Assembly: GCA_946480845.1 (NCBI GenBank)
Contig: CAMLLJ010000144.1
Coordinates: 1-7,335 of the forward strand
Reading direction: 5' to 3'
DNA from: an uncultured Gemmatimonadota bacterium
GTDB lineage: Bacteria > Gemmatimonadota > Gemmatimonadetes > Gemmatimonadales > GWC2-71-9
Length of the DNA stretch: 7,335 nucleotides
Shown piece after piece: positions 1 through 6,212 of this stretch. Made by a program: the position numbers and the translations under genes. The notes under the pieces are model-generated. The model ran no database searches. It worked only from the letters and a program-made list of their open reading frames with translations, and was not told where the DNA came from. Position 1 is the stretch's first letter. Every line of letters starts with the position of its first letter.

Positions 1-122
1 GGGAAGCCGAAGGTCCAGAAGAGCGCCTCGGGCTCGCGCAGGAACTCGCGCAGGCGCACCAGGGTGAGCTCGACGATGGCGGGGCGCACGGGAGTCGGGC
101 GGTCGCGGGGCGCATCAGGCAT
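1..122 (-). CDS. ABC-2 type transporter permease, N-terminal fragment (cut by window edge)
   Basis: Only the first 40 codons are present. The ATG at 122-120 lies inside the end of the ATPase gene, giving an 8-bp overlap (ATGCCTGA) and implying translational coupling. The peptide starts with a short polar stretch rich in Pro and Arg (residues 1-14). It continues as ELTLVRLREFLREPEALFW and then TFGFP. This cytoplasmic lead-in, with Arg/Glu followed by an aromatic run, is typical of ABC-2 permeases (DrrB/YadH-like) just before their first membrane helix. The position directly after an exporter-type ATPase supports the same role: the membrane half of an ABC exporter. The membrane helices lie outside the window, so substrate and full length cannot be judged. 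The frame and overlap are certain; the family call rests on a short peptide plus context. Confidence 0.78.
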   Translation of the reverse strand, partial: MPDAPRDRPTPVRPAIVELTLVRLREFLREPEALFWTFGF

Positions 123-1074
123 CGCGCAGCGCCCTCCCCGTGAGCGACACGAACACGTCCTCCAGCGTCGGCGAATGCGTGCGCAGCTCCGCGAGCGGAA
201 GGCGGCGACGTGCCAGCTCGCCCAGCAACGCCGGGATCGCCTGGTGCGGTGCCGTGACGTGCAGCTCCCACCCGCCGTCGGTGGCGCGCGCCGGGTGTGC
301 GGCGCGCACCGTCCTGCCGATCTCCTCGAGCGCATCCGCGGGCACGCTCACCCCGTCGTCCACCGCGAAGAAGACTACCTGCTGCGCGCCGATGCTGGAG
401 ACCAGCTCCCTCGGCGTCCCCTCCGCGATGATGCGGCCGTGGTCCACAATCGCCACGCGGTCGCAGAGCCGCTCCGCCTCGTCCATGTAGTGCGTGGTGA
501 GCACGATGGTCCGGCCCATCCGCTTGAGCTCCTCGACCAGGTCCCACACCTGCCGCCGCGCCTGCGGGTCGAGGCCCGTGGTCGGCTCGTCGAGGAAGAC
601 CAGCTCGGGATCGCCCACCAGCGCGCAGGCGAGCGCGAGCCGCTGCTTCTGGCCGCCCGAGAGGGTGCCCACCCGAGCGCGGCGCTTCTCGCCGAGCTGT
701 ACCAGCGCGATTACGTCGTCCACCGGGCGCCCGCGCGAGTAGAAGCTGCGGAAGAGCTGGAGGGTCTCGGTGACGGTGAGCTTCTCGGAGAGCTGGGTCT
801 CCTGGAGCTGGATGCCGAGTCGCTCGCGGAGCGCGTGCGCGTCGCCGGCCCAGCGGCGGCCGAGGACGACGACCTCGCCAGCGTCGGCTGCGGTGAGGCC
901 CTCGCAGATCTCGATCGTCGTCGTCTTGCCGGCGCCGTTGGGGCCGAGCAGGCCGAAGCATTCGCCCTGGCGCACCTCGAGGTCGAGGCCGTCCACGGCG
1001 ACGACGTCCTCGAAGCGCTTGCGCAGGCCGGTGACCGAGAGGGCGGATTGCGTGGCGGGAGGGGAGACCGTCAT
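115..1074 (-). CDS. ABC transporter ATP-binding protein (ABC-2 exporter, DrrA/CcmA-like with C-terminal DUF4162-type region)
   Basis: This is a cytoplasmic ATPase that powers an ABC exporter. Residue numbers count from a TTG two codons upstream; with the ATG at 1074 preferred here, subtract 2. Walker A GPNGAGKT is at 46-53, the Q-loop is near Q93, and the signature LSGGQKQR is at 140-147. Walker B LVFLDEP is at 160-166, followed by TTGLD, and the switch histidine is in TTHYMDEAE near 197. All catalytic motifs are intact. After residue 230 comes a C-terminal extension ending in SPTLEDVFVSLTGR, as in DrrA-like subunits with DUF4162. Neither possible start (TTG 1080, ATG 1074) has a Shine-Dalgarno sequence, and only 25 bp separate it from the response-regulator stop, so it is probably translated from the same transcript. 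The permease begins within its last codons. The substrate cannot be told from sequence; lipids, drugs or peptides are all possible for this family. Confidence 0.95.
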   Translation of the reverse strand: MTVSPPATQSALSVTGLRKRFEDVVAVDGLDLEVRQGECFGLLGPNGAGKTTTIEICEGLTAADAGEVVVLGRRWAGDAHALRERLGIQLQETQLSEKLTVTETLQLFRSFYSRGRPVDDVIALVQLGEKRRARVGTLSGGQKQRLALACALVGDPELVFLDEPTTGLDPQARRQVWDLVEELKRMGRTIVLTTHYMDEAERLCDRVAIVDHGRIIAEGTPRELVSSIGAQQVVFFAVDDGVSVPADALEEIGRTVRAAHPARATDGGWELHVTAPHQAIPALLGELARRRLPLAELRTHSPTLEDVFVSLTGRALRDA

Positions 1075-1099
1075 GGGCAAAAGGTAAACGCGCCCGCGC

Positions 1100-1762
1100 C
1101 TACCTCAACCGGTAGCCCTTCTTGCGCACCGTCACGATGCGGCTCCGCTCCTCGCGGTCGATCTTGGAGCGGAGCTTGGCGATGTGGGTGTCCACCGTGC
1201 GCGACTCGATGTCCGAGCGGTACCCCCACACTTCGCGCAGCAGCTCGCCGCGGGTGACCAGGTGGCCCCCGCGCCGGGCGAGCGCGTCCAGCAGGTCGAA
1301 CTCGAGCGGGCTCAGGCCCACCTCGGCGCCGCCGATGGTGACGGTGCGCCGGTCGCCGTCCACCTCGAGATCGCCGAAGCGGTGCACGCCCGAGGGCGGC
1401 TGGCCGCGCCGGAGCAGGGCCTCCACCCGCGCCAGGAACTCGAGCACGCCGACCGGCTTCACCACGTAGTCGTCGGCGCCGAGGCGGAAGCCCTGGACCT
1501 TGTCGGCCTCCTCGCCCTTGGCGGTCATGATCAGCACCGGCGCGGCGCAGCGCGCCTGGCGGAGCCGGCGCAGGACCTCGTAGCCGCTCATCCCGGGGAG
1601 CATGAGGTCGAGCACGATCAAGTCGGGCGCCGACTCTCTCACCTGCTCGAGCCCGCCCGCCCCGGTGTCGGCGTGCGCCACCTCGTAGCCGTACACCTCG
1701 AGCGAGGTGCGGAGCCCGAAGGCGAGGTCGGGGTTGTCCTCGACCAGCAGCACGCGCTTCAC
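1100..1762 (-). CDS. DNA-binding response regulator, OmpR/PhoB family
   Basis: This is a two-component output protein of 220 residues, the usual size for the family. I chose the GTG at 1762-1760 because it gives MKRVLLVEDN, the normal start of a receiver domain, and overlaps the kinase stop as GTGA. A longer frame would add 19 Arg/Gly-rich residues with no family counterpart. The receiver domain (about 1-118) has the acidic pair E8-D9, phospho-acceptor D52 in LIVLDLMLPG, T80 in LIMTAKG and K102 in DDYVVKP. The C-terminal winged helix (about 125-220) has the recognition-helix pattern SRTVDTHIAKLRSKI and ends in IVTVRKKGYRLR. All phosphorylation residues are intact. It is presumably phosphorylated by the kinase encoded just upstream. 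Candidate targets are its own promoter and the divergent DUF5916 gene, given the 11-bp phased repeats between 3400 and 3427 (inference). Confidence 0.95.
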   Translation of the reverse strand: MKRVLLVEDNPDLAFGLRTSLEVYGYEVAHADTGAGGLEQVRESAPDLIVLDLMLPGMSGYEVLRRLRQARCAAPVLIMTAKGEEADKVQGFRLGADDYVVKPVGVLEFLARVEALLRRGQPPSGVHRFGDLEVDGDRRTVTIGGAEVGLSPLEFDLLDALARRGGHLVTRGELLREVWGYRSDIESRTVDTHIAKLRSKIDREERSRIVTVRKKGYRLR

Positions 1763-3336
1763 GGCGCCGCCAGCTCCACCACGAAGCGCGCGCCGCCCGA
1801 TTCGGTGTCCTCGACCCACGCCTTCCCGTCCATGTCGCCCACCAGCGAGCGCACCACCGCGAGCCCGATCCCGCTCCCCGCCACCGCCGTCCCCGCCTCG
1901 CGCGGGAGGCGGTAGTAGCCCTGCCAGATTCGCTCGCGGTCGTCGGCCGGGATGCCGGGGCCCTGGTCGTCCACCACGATCCGGGTGCTGCCGTTCACGG
2001 CGAATGCATCCACGCGCACCGTCTGTCCCCGCGGCCCGTACTTGACGGCGTTGTCGAGGAGGTTGAGCAGCACCTGGCGGAGCGCGCCCGGGTCCGCGCG
2101 CACGGATACATCGCCGGGCACCTCGCTCGCGAGCGTCACGCCGCGCGAGGCGGCGAGCGGGTCGAAGGCGTCGAGCGTCTCGCGCACGATGGTCGCCACC
2201 GGCAGCGCCTCGGGCTCCATGCGGCGCCGCGCCGAGCCGGAGAAGCGGAGCACGTTCTCCACCAGGCGGATGAGCCGGCGCGCTTCCTGATCTATGATCG
2301 CGAGCGAGCGGTCGCGCTCGGCGGCCGAGCGGAGGCGGCCGAGGCGAAGCAGCTCGGTGAAGATGAGGATCTGCGAGAGCGGCGTCCTCAGCTCGTGCGA
2401 GACATTGGAGACGAACTCGGAGCGGATGGTGATCAGCTCGTACTCACGCCGGAGCTGGAGCAGGGCGGTCACAACGAGCAGCGTGCTCAGCGCGAGCAGC
2501 CCCGCGGCGAGCGGCGTCGGCGAGCGGGGGATGCCACCGATCACGAGGCGCTTCGCCAGGTCGGGACGGAGCTGCACCTGGAGGCGGAGGTCACCGAACT
2601 CGGTGCCCAGCCGCGCGCCGCCGCGATAGGGAGAGCGGTGGTCCACCGGCGACGCGTAGAGCGCGCGGCCGCCCGCGCCCGCGCCGGCCAGCGTCACCGT
2701 GAACATCGAGTCCGCGGCGAGGTCCCCGGTGATCACGGGCGGAAGCGCCGGCTCGTGCAGCATCACCAGGCGCACCATCGAGCTGTCGCCGCCGAGGCAG
2801 GCGGAGAAGCCGCGGAGGCCGAAGCCGCCGGACGGCGCGGGGTAGGTGGTGAAGAACCAGCCGTCGGGGCCGCCCGCGGGCGCGCGCACGAAGCGGAAGC
2901 GCCAGCTCACCTCCTCGAGCAGGGCGCCGGCGTGCTGGAGCGTGTCGCGAAGGAACCGCTCGGCGCCCGCGGCTAGCGGCGCGCCCGAGAGCGCGACGGC
3001 CGTGTCGCCGGCCGCGCGGTGCAGGAACGTCGTGCCGCCGCGGCAGGCGGTCCCGGGGGGAAGGCGCGCGGGCGTTCCGCCGGCCGGCCACGCGGTGAAC
3101 GTCTCCACCACCGCGGCGCCCAGCAGCCGGTAGCTCTGCGACGCCAGCGTGAACGCCGCGAAGGCCGCGTAGTCCTGGAGCGCGTGCTCGGCCGTCGCGC
3201 GGTGGCGCCGCGCCGTCTGCACCGCCTGCCAGGCGAGGCCGGCGGCGAGCGTCAGGCTCAGCACCAGCAGCAGCGCCAGCGCGAGCAGTCGGCGCCGCGG
3301 CTTTCCGGTGGGTGAGGCGACGGGCCCAGCGCTCAT
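1759..3336 (-). CDS. Membrane sensor histidine kinase with a large extracytoplasmic domain of unrecognised family
   Basis: The kinase has 525 residues from the ATG at 3336, chosen because GGAGAG lies 9 nt upstream. The ATG at 3345 abuts that site and a GTG at 3381 is further out. After a basic start (GKPRRR) there is a membrane helix at about 17-37. An extracytoplasmic domain of about 235 residues follows (38-273), then a second helix at about 274-294. I do not recognise the sensor domain. It carries Cys98 and Cys180, which could form a disulfide. The second helix leads almost directly into the H-box FVSNVSHELRTPLS (His314), so there is no room for a HAMP domain. The ATPase domain has the N-box LLNLLDNAVKYGP (Asn429), G1 box VDDQGPGIP (455-463) and G2 box GSGIGL (487-492). 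All catalytic motifs are intact. It is the first gene of the unit, ahead of its regulator; regulator-first order is more usual. Confidence 0.94.
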   Translation of the reverse strand: MSAGPVASPTGKPRRRLLALALLLVLSLTLAAGLAWQAVQTARRHRATAEHALQDYAAFAAFTLASQSYRLLGAAVVETFTAWPAGGTPARLPPGTACRGGTTFLHRAAGDTAVALSGAPLAAGAERFLRDTLQHAGALLEEVSWRFRFVRAPAGGPDGWFFTTYPAPSGGFGLRGFSACLGGDSSMVRLVMLHEPALPPVITGDLAADSMFTVTLAGAGAGGRALYASPVDHRSPYRGGARLGTEFGDLRLQVQLRPDLAKRLVIGGIPRSPTPLAAGLLALSTLLVVTALLQLRREYELITIRSEFVSNVSHELRTPLSQILIFTELLRLGRLRSAAERDRSLAIIDQEARRLIRLVENVLRFSGSARRRMEPEALPVATIVRETLDAFDPLAASRGVTLASEVPGDVSVRADPGALRQVLLNLLDNAVKYGPRGQTVRVDAFAVNGSTRIVVDDQGPGIPADDRERIWQGYYRLPREAGTAVAGSGIGLAVVRSLVGDMDGKAWVEDTESGGARFVVELAAP

Positions 3337-3345
3337 GATCCGCAT

Positions 3346-3351
3346 CTCTCC
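3346..3351 (-). promoter_or_regulatory. Ribosome binding site of the histidine kinase gene
   Basis: On the minus strand this reads GGAGAG, ending 9 nt before the ATG at 3336. It decides between the two close ATG codons: the one at 3345 directly abuts the site and has no spacer, so 3336 is preferred. Confidence 0.6.
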
Positions 3352-3385
3352 GCCAAGGTACCATCGCCCGCGGCGCCGCACAGCG

Positions 3386-3398
3386 CGCCGGACCGGCG
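3386..3398. repeat. 13-bp hyphenated palindrome in the divergent intergenic region
   Basis: CGCCGG and CCGGCG flank a central A at 3392, a perfect 6-bp inverted repeat. It ends 1 bp before the first of the 11-bp phased hexamers and lies 50 bp upstream of the kinase start. It could be an operator, but short GC palindromes arise often in DNA of this composition. Confidence 0.3.
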
Positions 3399-3399
3399 T

Positions 3400-3427
3400 T
3401 CACAGGACCGTAACATTCGGTTGCCAT
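3400..3427. promoter_or_regulatory. Three 11-bp phased TnnCA-type half-sites, candidate response-regulator binding site
   Basis: The hexamers TCACAG (3400-3405), TAACAT (3411-3416) and TGCCAT (3422-3427) start exactly 11 bp apart and share T..CA. Direct repeats with 11-bp spacing are the known arrangement for PhoB/PhoP-like winged-helix regulators. TGCCAT is one base from the E. coli Pho half-site TGTCAT; the other two are weaker matches. The stretch lies in the divergent region next to a two-component operon. This is pattern-based inference from three degenerate copies; chance cannot be excluded. Confidence 0.35.
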
Positions 3428-3449
3428 CCCGCCACAGTTCCGGGACGAT
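3421..3449 (+). promoter_or_regulatory. Candidate sigma70-type promoter of the DUF5916 gene
   Basis: TTGCCA (3421-3426) matches the -35 consensus TTGACA at five of six bases. A spacer of exactly 17 bp leads to GACGAT (3444-3449), which matches TATAAT at only three positions. A start near 3456 would leave a 5' leader of about 25 nt. The third 11-bp repeat coincides with the -35 element, as in PhoB-type activated promoters with poor -35 or -10 boxes. I see no Shine-Dalgarno sequence before the ATG at 3481. Confidence 0.3.
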
Positions 3450-3480
3450 GCGGTTGCGGCGCCGCCCGTAGTGTCCCGTC

Positions 3481-5667
3481 ATGCGAACCACATTGACGGT
3501 CCTCGCCCTGGTGATGCTGGCCCGGGGAGTCGAGGCGCAGGGCCAGGGAGAGATCGCGCTCCCCCGCCTCACCGCGCCGGTCCGGGTGGACGGCGTCATG
3601 GACGACGCGGCCTGGGCCGCGATCGAGCCGCTCCCGCTCACGGTGCACACGCCGACGTTCCGGGGTGCACCGGGGGAGCGGACCGAGATCAGGGTGGCGT
3701 ACGACGACGAATACCTCTACGCCGCCGGGTGGCTCTACGATTCACGGCCGGGCGAGATCCGGGTCAACTCGCTCTACCGCGACCGGTGGAGCGGTGACGA
3801 CACCTTCGTCCTGCTCGTGGACCCCTACAACGACAACGAGACCGGGCTCTGGTTCGCCATCAATCCGGCTGGGGTGCGGGTGGACCAGAGCATCAGCGCC
3901 GACGCGCGGACCTTCACCGACAGCTGGAACGCCGTCTGGGACGCGGCGACGCGGGTGACGGCCGAGGGGTGGTTCGCCGAGATCCGGATTCCGCTCTCGG
4001 TGCTGGGGTTCCAGGCGCGCGAGGGGCGGGTGGTCATGGGGCTCACGGTGTCGCGGCTGCTGGCGCGGGCCAACGAGCGGGTCACCTTCCCGGCGATCGA
4101 TCCGCGCCACGAGTTCCGCCAGCCGTCGGTGATGCAGGACGTGGTGCTCGAGGGGGTGACGCCGAGGCGGCCGGTCTACATCACACCGTACGTCCTCAGC
4201 GGGATGGACCGGACGGCGACGCTCCCCACCGGCGCCACCGCCTGGGGCAGCGACGACGACTTCGTGCGCGAGGCCGGCGCCGACCTCAAGTACGGCCTCT
4301 CCGACAACTTCCACCTCGACCTCTCGCTCAACACCGACTTCGCCCAGGTCGAGGCGGACGACGCGCAGGTGAACCTCACCCGCTTCCCGCTCTTCTTCCC
4401 CGAGAAGCGGCAGTTCTTCCAGGAGCGGCCCGGCGTCTTCGACTTCGACTTCGGCGCCGGCGGGCGCCTCTTCCACAGCCGGCAGATCGGGCTCGCGCCC
4501 GACCGGACGCCGATCCGGATGCTGGGCGGCGCGCGGGTGGTGGCGCGGGCCGGCGGCTGGGACATCGCGGCGCTCGACGTGCAGACGGCGCGGCGCGCCG
4601 AGATTCCGTCGGAGAACCTGGGCGTGGCGCGGGTGAGGCGGCGGGTGCTCAACCCGTTCTCCTTCGCGGGCGGGATGCTGACGACGCGCCTCGACGAGGA
4701 CGGCGGCTACAACGTGGGCGCCGGGCTCGACGCCTCGCTCCGCCTGTTCGGCAACGACTACCTGACGCTGCGCACCGCCTCGACCTTCGACGGCGAGGAC
4801 GCCGACCCGGCGCTGCTCGACCGCACCCAGCTCTACGCCCAGTGGCAGCGGCGCTCGAGTCGGGGACTCAACTACTTCGCGCAGTTCCACCGCGCCGGCC
4901 GCGACTACCAGCCGGACCTCGGCTTCCTCCAGCGCCGCGACTTCAGCCGGATCTCGCTCTTTTCCGAGTACTACATCCTCTCCGACCGCTCGGCGCTCCG
5001 GAGCCACGGCCCGGGCGCGATCGGCAACTTCGTGCTGCGCAACGAGGGGACGGAGCTGGAGACGTACTACCTGGCGTACTGGTGGAACTACGCCTTCCGC
5101 TCGGGGGCGGCGGGCTGGCTCGAGGTGATCCACAACTACGAGGACGTGCCGGCGGCGTTCACGCTCGCCGATGGCGTCGGGGTGGAGCCGGGGTCGTACA
5201 AGTTCACCGAGGTCTGGTTCAACTTCCAGCCGCCGGCGGGGAAGCTGCTCCGCGCCGGGCTCGACGCCCGGATCGGCGGGTTCTACGACGGCTGGAAGGG
5301 GCAGGTGCGACTGACCCCCACCTGGAACGTCTCCCGCCACCTGGAGATCGGGGGCAGCTACGAGTTCAACCGCGTCCGCTTCTCCGATCGCGCCGCGGGG
5401 TTCGACGCCCACGTGGCCCGGCTCCGCGTCGGGGCCGCCGCCAGCGCCCGGCTGTCGGCCACCGCGCTGGTCCAGGTCAACTCGGTGGACGACCGGGCGG
5501 GCGTGAACCTGCGTTTGCGCTATAATTTCCGGGAAGGCAGCGACCTCTGGCTGGTCTACGACGAGGGGTTCAACACCGAGCGTGACATGGGCGACGGCCT
5601 GCCCAGGCTCCCCCTCTCCGACCGCCGGGCGCTGCGGGTGAAGCTGACGCACACGCTGGTTCCCTGA
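3481..5667 (+). CDS. DUF5916 outer-membrane protein with N-terminal CBM9-like domain
   Basis: An exported protein of 728 residues, the usual size for the family. The signal peptide is residues 1-19 (hydrophobic LTVLALVML, cleavage after GVEA). Residues about 30-220 form a CBM9-like sandwich: VRVDGVMDDAAWA at 35-47, IRVAYDDEYLYAAGWLYDS at 70-88, and FAINPAGVRVD at 125-135. Residues about 230-728 are the DUF5916 region, recognised by NTDFAQVEADDAQVNLTRF at 284-302 followed by FFPEKRQFF. Its many alternating aromatic/polar strands suggest an outer-membrane beta-barrel. The end has DLWLVYDEGFNTE and then a last strand finishing in LVP. The CBM9-like part may bind a glycan on either side of the membrane, but no function is established for DUF5916, so I propose no substrate. 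The gene is transcribed away from the kinase operon, and a DinB-like gene follows after 29 bp, probably in the same operon. Confidence 0.93.
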   Translation: MRTTLTVLALVMLARGVEAQGQGEIALPRLTAPVRVDGVMDDAAWAAIEPLPLTVHTPTFRGAPGERTEIRVAYDDEYLYAAGWLYDSRPGEIRVNSLYRDRWSGDDTFVLLVDPYNDNETGLWFAINPAGVRVDQSISADARTFTDSWNAVWDAATRVTAEGWFAEIRIPLSVLGFQAREGRVVMGLTVSRLLARANERVTFPAIDPRHEFRQPSVMQDVVLEGVTPRRPVYITPYVLSGMDRTATLPTGATAWGSDDDFVREAGADLKYGLSDNFHLDLSLNTDFAQVEADDAQVNLTRFPLFFPEKRQFFQERPGVFDFDFGAGGRLFHSRQIGLAPDRTPIRMLGGARVVARAGGWDIAALDVQTARRAEIPSENLGVARVRRRVLNPFSFAGGMLTTRLDEDGGYNVGAGLDASLRLFGNDYLTLRTASTFDGEDADPALLDRTQLYAQWQRRSSRGLNYFAQFHRAGRDYQPDLGFLQRRDFSRISLFSEYYILSDRSALRSHGPGAIGNFVLRNEGTELETYYLAYWWNYAFRSGAAGWLEVIHNYEDVPAAFTLADGVGVEPGSYKFTEVWFNFQPPAGKLLRAGLDARIGGFYDGWKGQVRLTPTWNVSRHLEIGGSYEFNRVRFSDRAAGFDAHVARLRVGAAASARLSATALVQVNSVDDRAGVNLRLRYNFREGSDLWLVYDEGFNTERDMGDGLPRLPLSDRRALRVKLTHTLVP

Positions 5668-5685
5668 TCGCCCCTTTCTCCCGGT

Positions 5686-5690
5686 AGGAG
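5686..5690 (+). promoter_or_regulatory. Ribosome binding site of the DinB-like gene
   Basis: AGGAG lies 6 nt before the ATG at 5697, a near-ideal site and the strongest Shine-Dalgarno in the window. It sits inside a small predicted hairpin: TCTCC (5677-5681) pairs with GGAGA (5687-5691) around a 5-nt loop. That could partly mask the site. Confidence 0.75.
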
Positions 5691-5696
5691 ATCCCC

Positions 5697-6212
5697 ATGA
5701 GAGCCGCCGCCCTGTTCCTGCTCGGCACCCTCGCCGCCGCCCCCGCGCTGGCGGCGCAGACCGACCGCGACTACCAGATGAAGATGCTGGAGCACCAGCG
5801 CGCCTTCCTGCTCAAGATGGCCGACTCGATGCCGGAGCGGCTCTACCGGCACAAGGCGACACCCGAGCAGCGCGACTTCGCGCAGCAGATCGAGCATGCG
5901 GCCAGCGCCGTTCCGTTCATCCTGTCGAACGTCGTCAAGGGGCCCAAGTTCGCCATGCCGGACACCGCGGTGACGTACAAGGACCGCGCCGGGCTCCGCC
6001 AGCTCATCAACGCCTCCTTCGACTACGGCGCCGCCCTGCTCAAGAGCCAGTCCGACTCGGCCCGCGCCGTGCAGGTGAACCTGTTCGGCACGCCGATGCC
6101 GGCGTGGCAGGTGTGGGACGAGCTGTACGCCCACACGATCTGGACCGCGGGGCAGGTGGTGGCCAACTTCCGCGAGAACGGAATGGCGCCTCCCGCATTC
6201 ACCTTCTTCTGA
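5697..6212 (+). CDS. Exported DinB-like four-helix protein with an incomplete metal-ligand set
   Basis: The protein has 171 residues. A signal peptide is seen at 1-20 (LFLLGTLAAAPALAA, cleavage before QT), so it should act outside the cytoplasm, unlike typical DinB/YfiT enzymes. The rest is helical and ends in a DinB-style last helix, ELYAHTIWTAGQVVANFRE, then NGMAPPAF. This parallels the family pattern of HxxxH, RGQ and a closing G..PP. DinB proteins usually bind a metal through three histidines. Here His67 (QIEHAAS) and His146 fit two positions, but residue 150, where the last histidine is expected, is threonine. Metal binding may therefore be altered or lost. A good ribosome site (AGGAG, 6 nt) sets the start. 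The gene lies 29 bp after the DUF5916 gene and its stop overlaps the next start (TGATG). The biochemical role is unknown. The family assignment rests on fold-level motifs, not a long exact match. Confidence 0.82.
   Translation: MRAAALFLLGTLAAAPALAAQTDRDYQMKMLEHQRAFLLKMADSMPERLYRHKATPEQRDFAQQIEHAASAVPFILSNVVKGPKFAMPDTAVTYKDRAGLRQLINASFDYGAALLKSQSDSARAVQVNLFGTPMPAWQVWDELYAHTIWTAGQVVANFRENGMAPPAFTFF

Noticed and set aside
1075..1099. A promoter or terminator between the response regulator and the ABC ATPase
   Set aside because: The 25-bp gap shows no hairpin, no T-run and no paired -35/-10 boxes; readthrough as one operon is simpler.
64..1257. A 397-codon plus-strand frame opposite the ABC ATPase and the end of the response regulator
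   Set aside because: It spans two well-supported minus-strand genes and has no motif of its own; it is a composition artefact.
1763..1819. A 19-residue N-terminal extension of the response regulator
   Set aside because: The extension (Arg/Gly-rich) has no counterpart in OmpR-family proteins and is an out-of-frame reading of the kinase C-terminus. The GTG at 1762 gives the standard receiver start.
2591..3427. A 278-codon minus-strand frame overlapping the kinase sensor domain
   Set aside because: The product is almost only Arg, Ala, Gly and Pro. The kinase frame has membrane helices and catalytic boxes, so this is a shifted reading.
3969..5525. A 518-codon plus-strand frame overlapping the DUF5916 gene
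   Set aside because: It is a shifted reading of the same DNA, giving Arg/Ala/Gly/Pro-rich sequence without domains. It is not a separate gene or frameshift remnant.
3742..5652. A 636-codon open frame on the minus strand, antisense to the DUF5916 gene
   Set aside because: Its product is low-complexity Arg/Pro/Glu/Val/His-rich sequence with no recognisable domain. Long antisense frames arise routinely opposite GC-rich genes with strong third-position bias, and the plus-strand gene has clear family motifs throughout.
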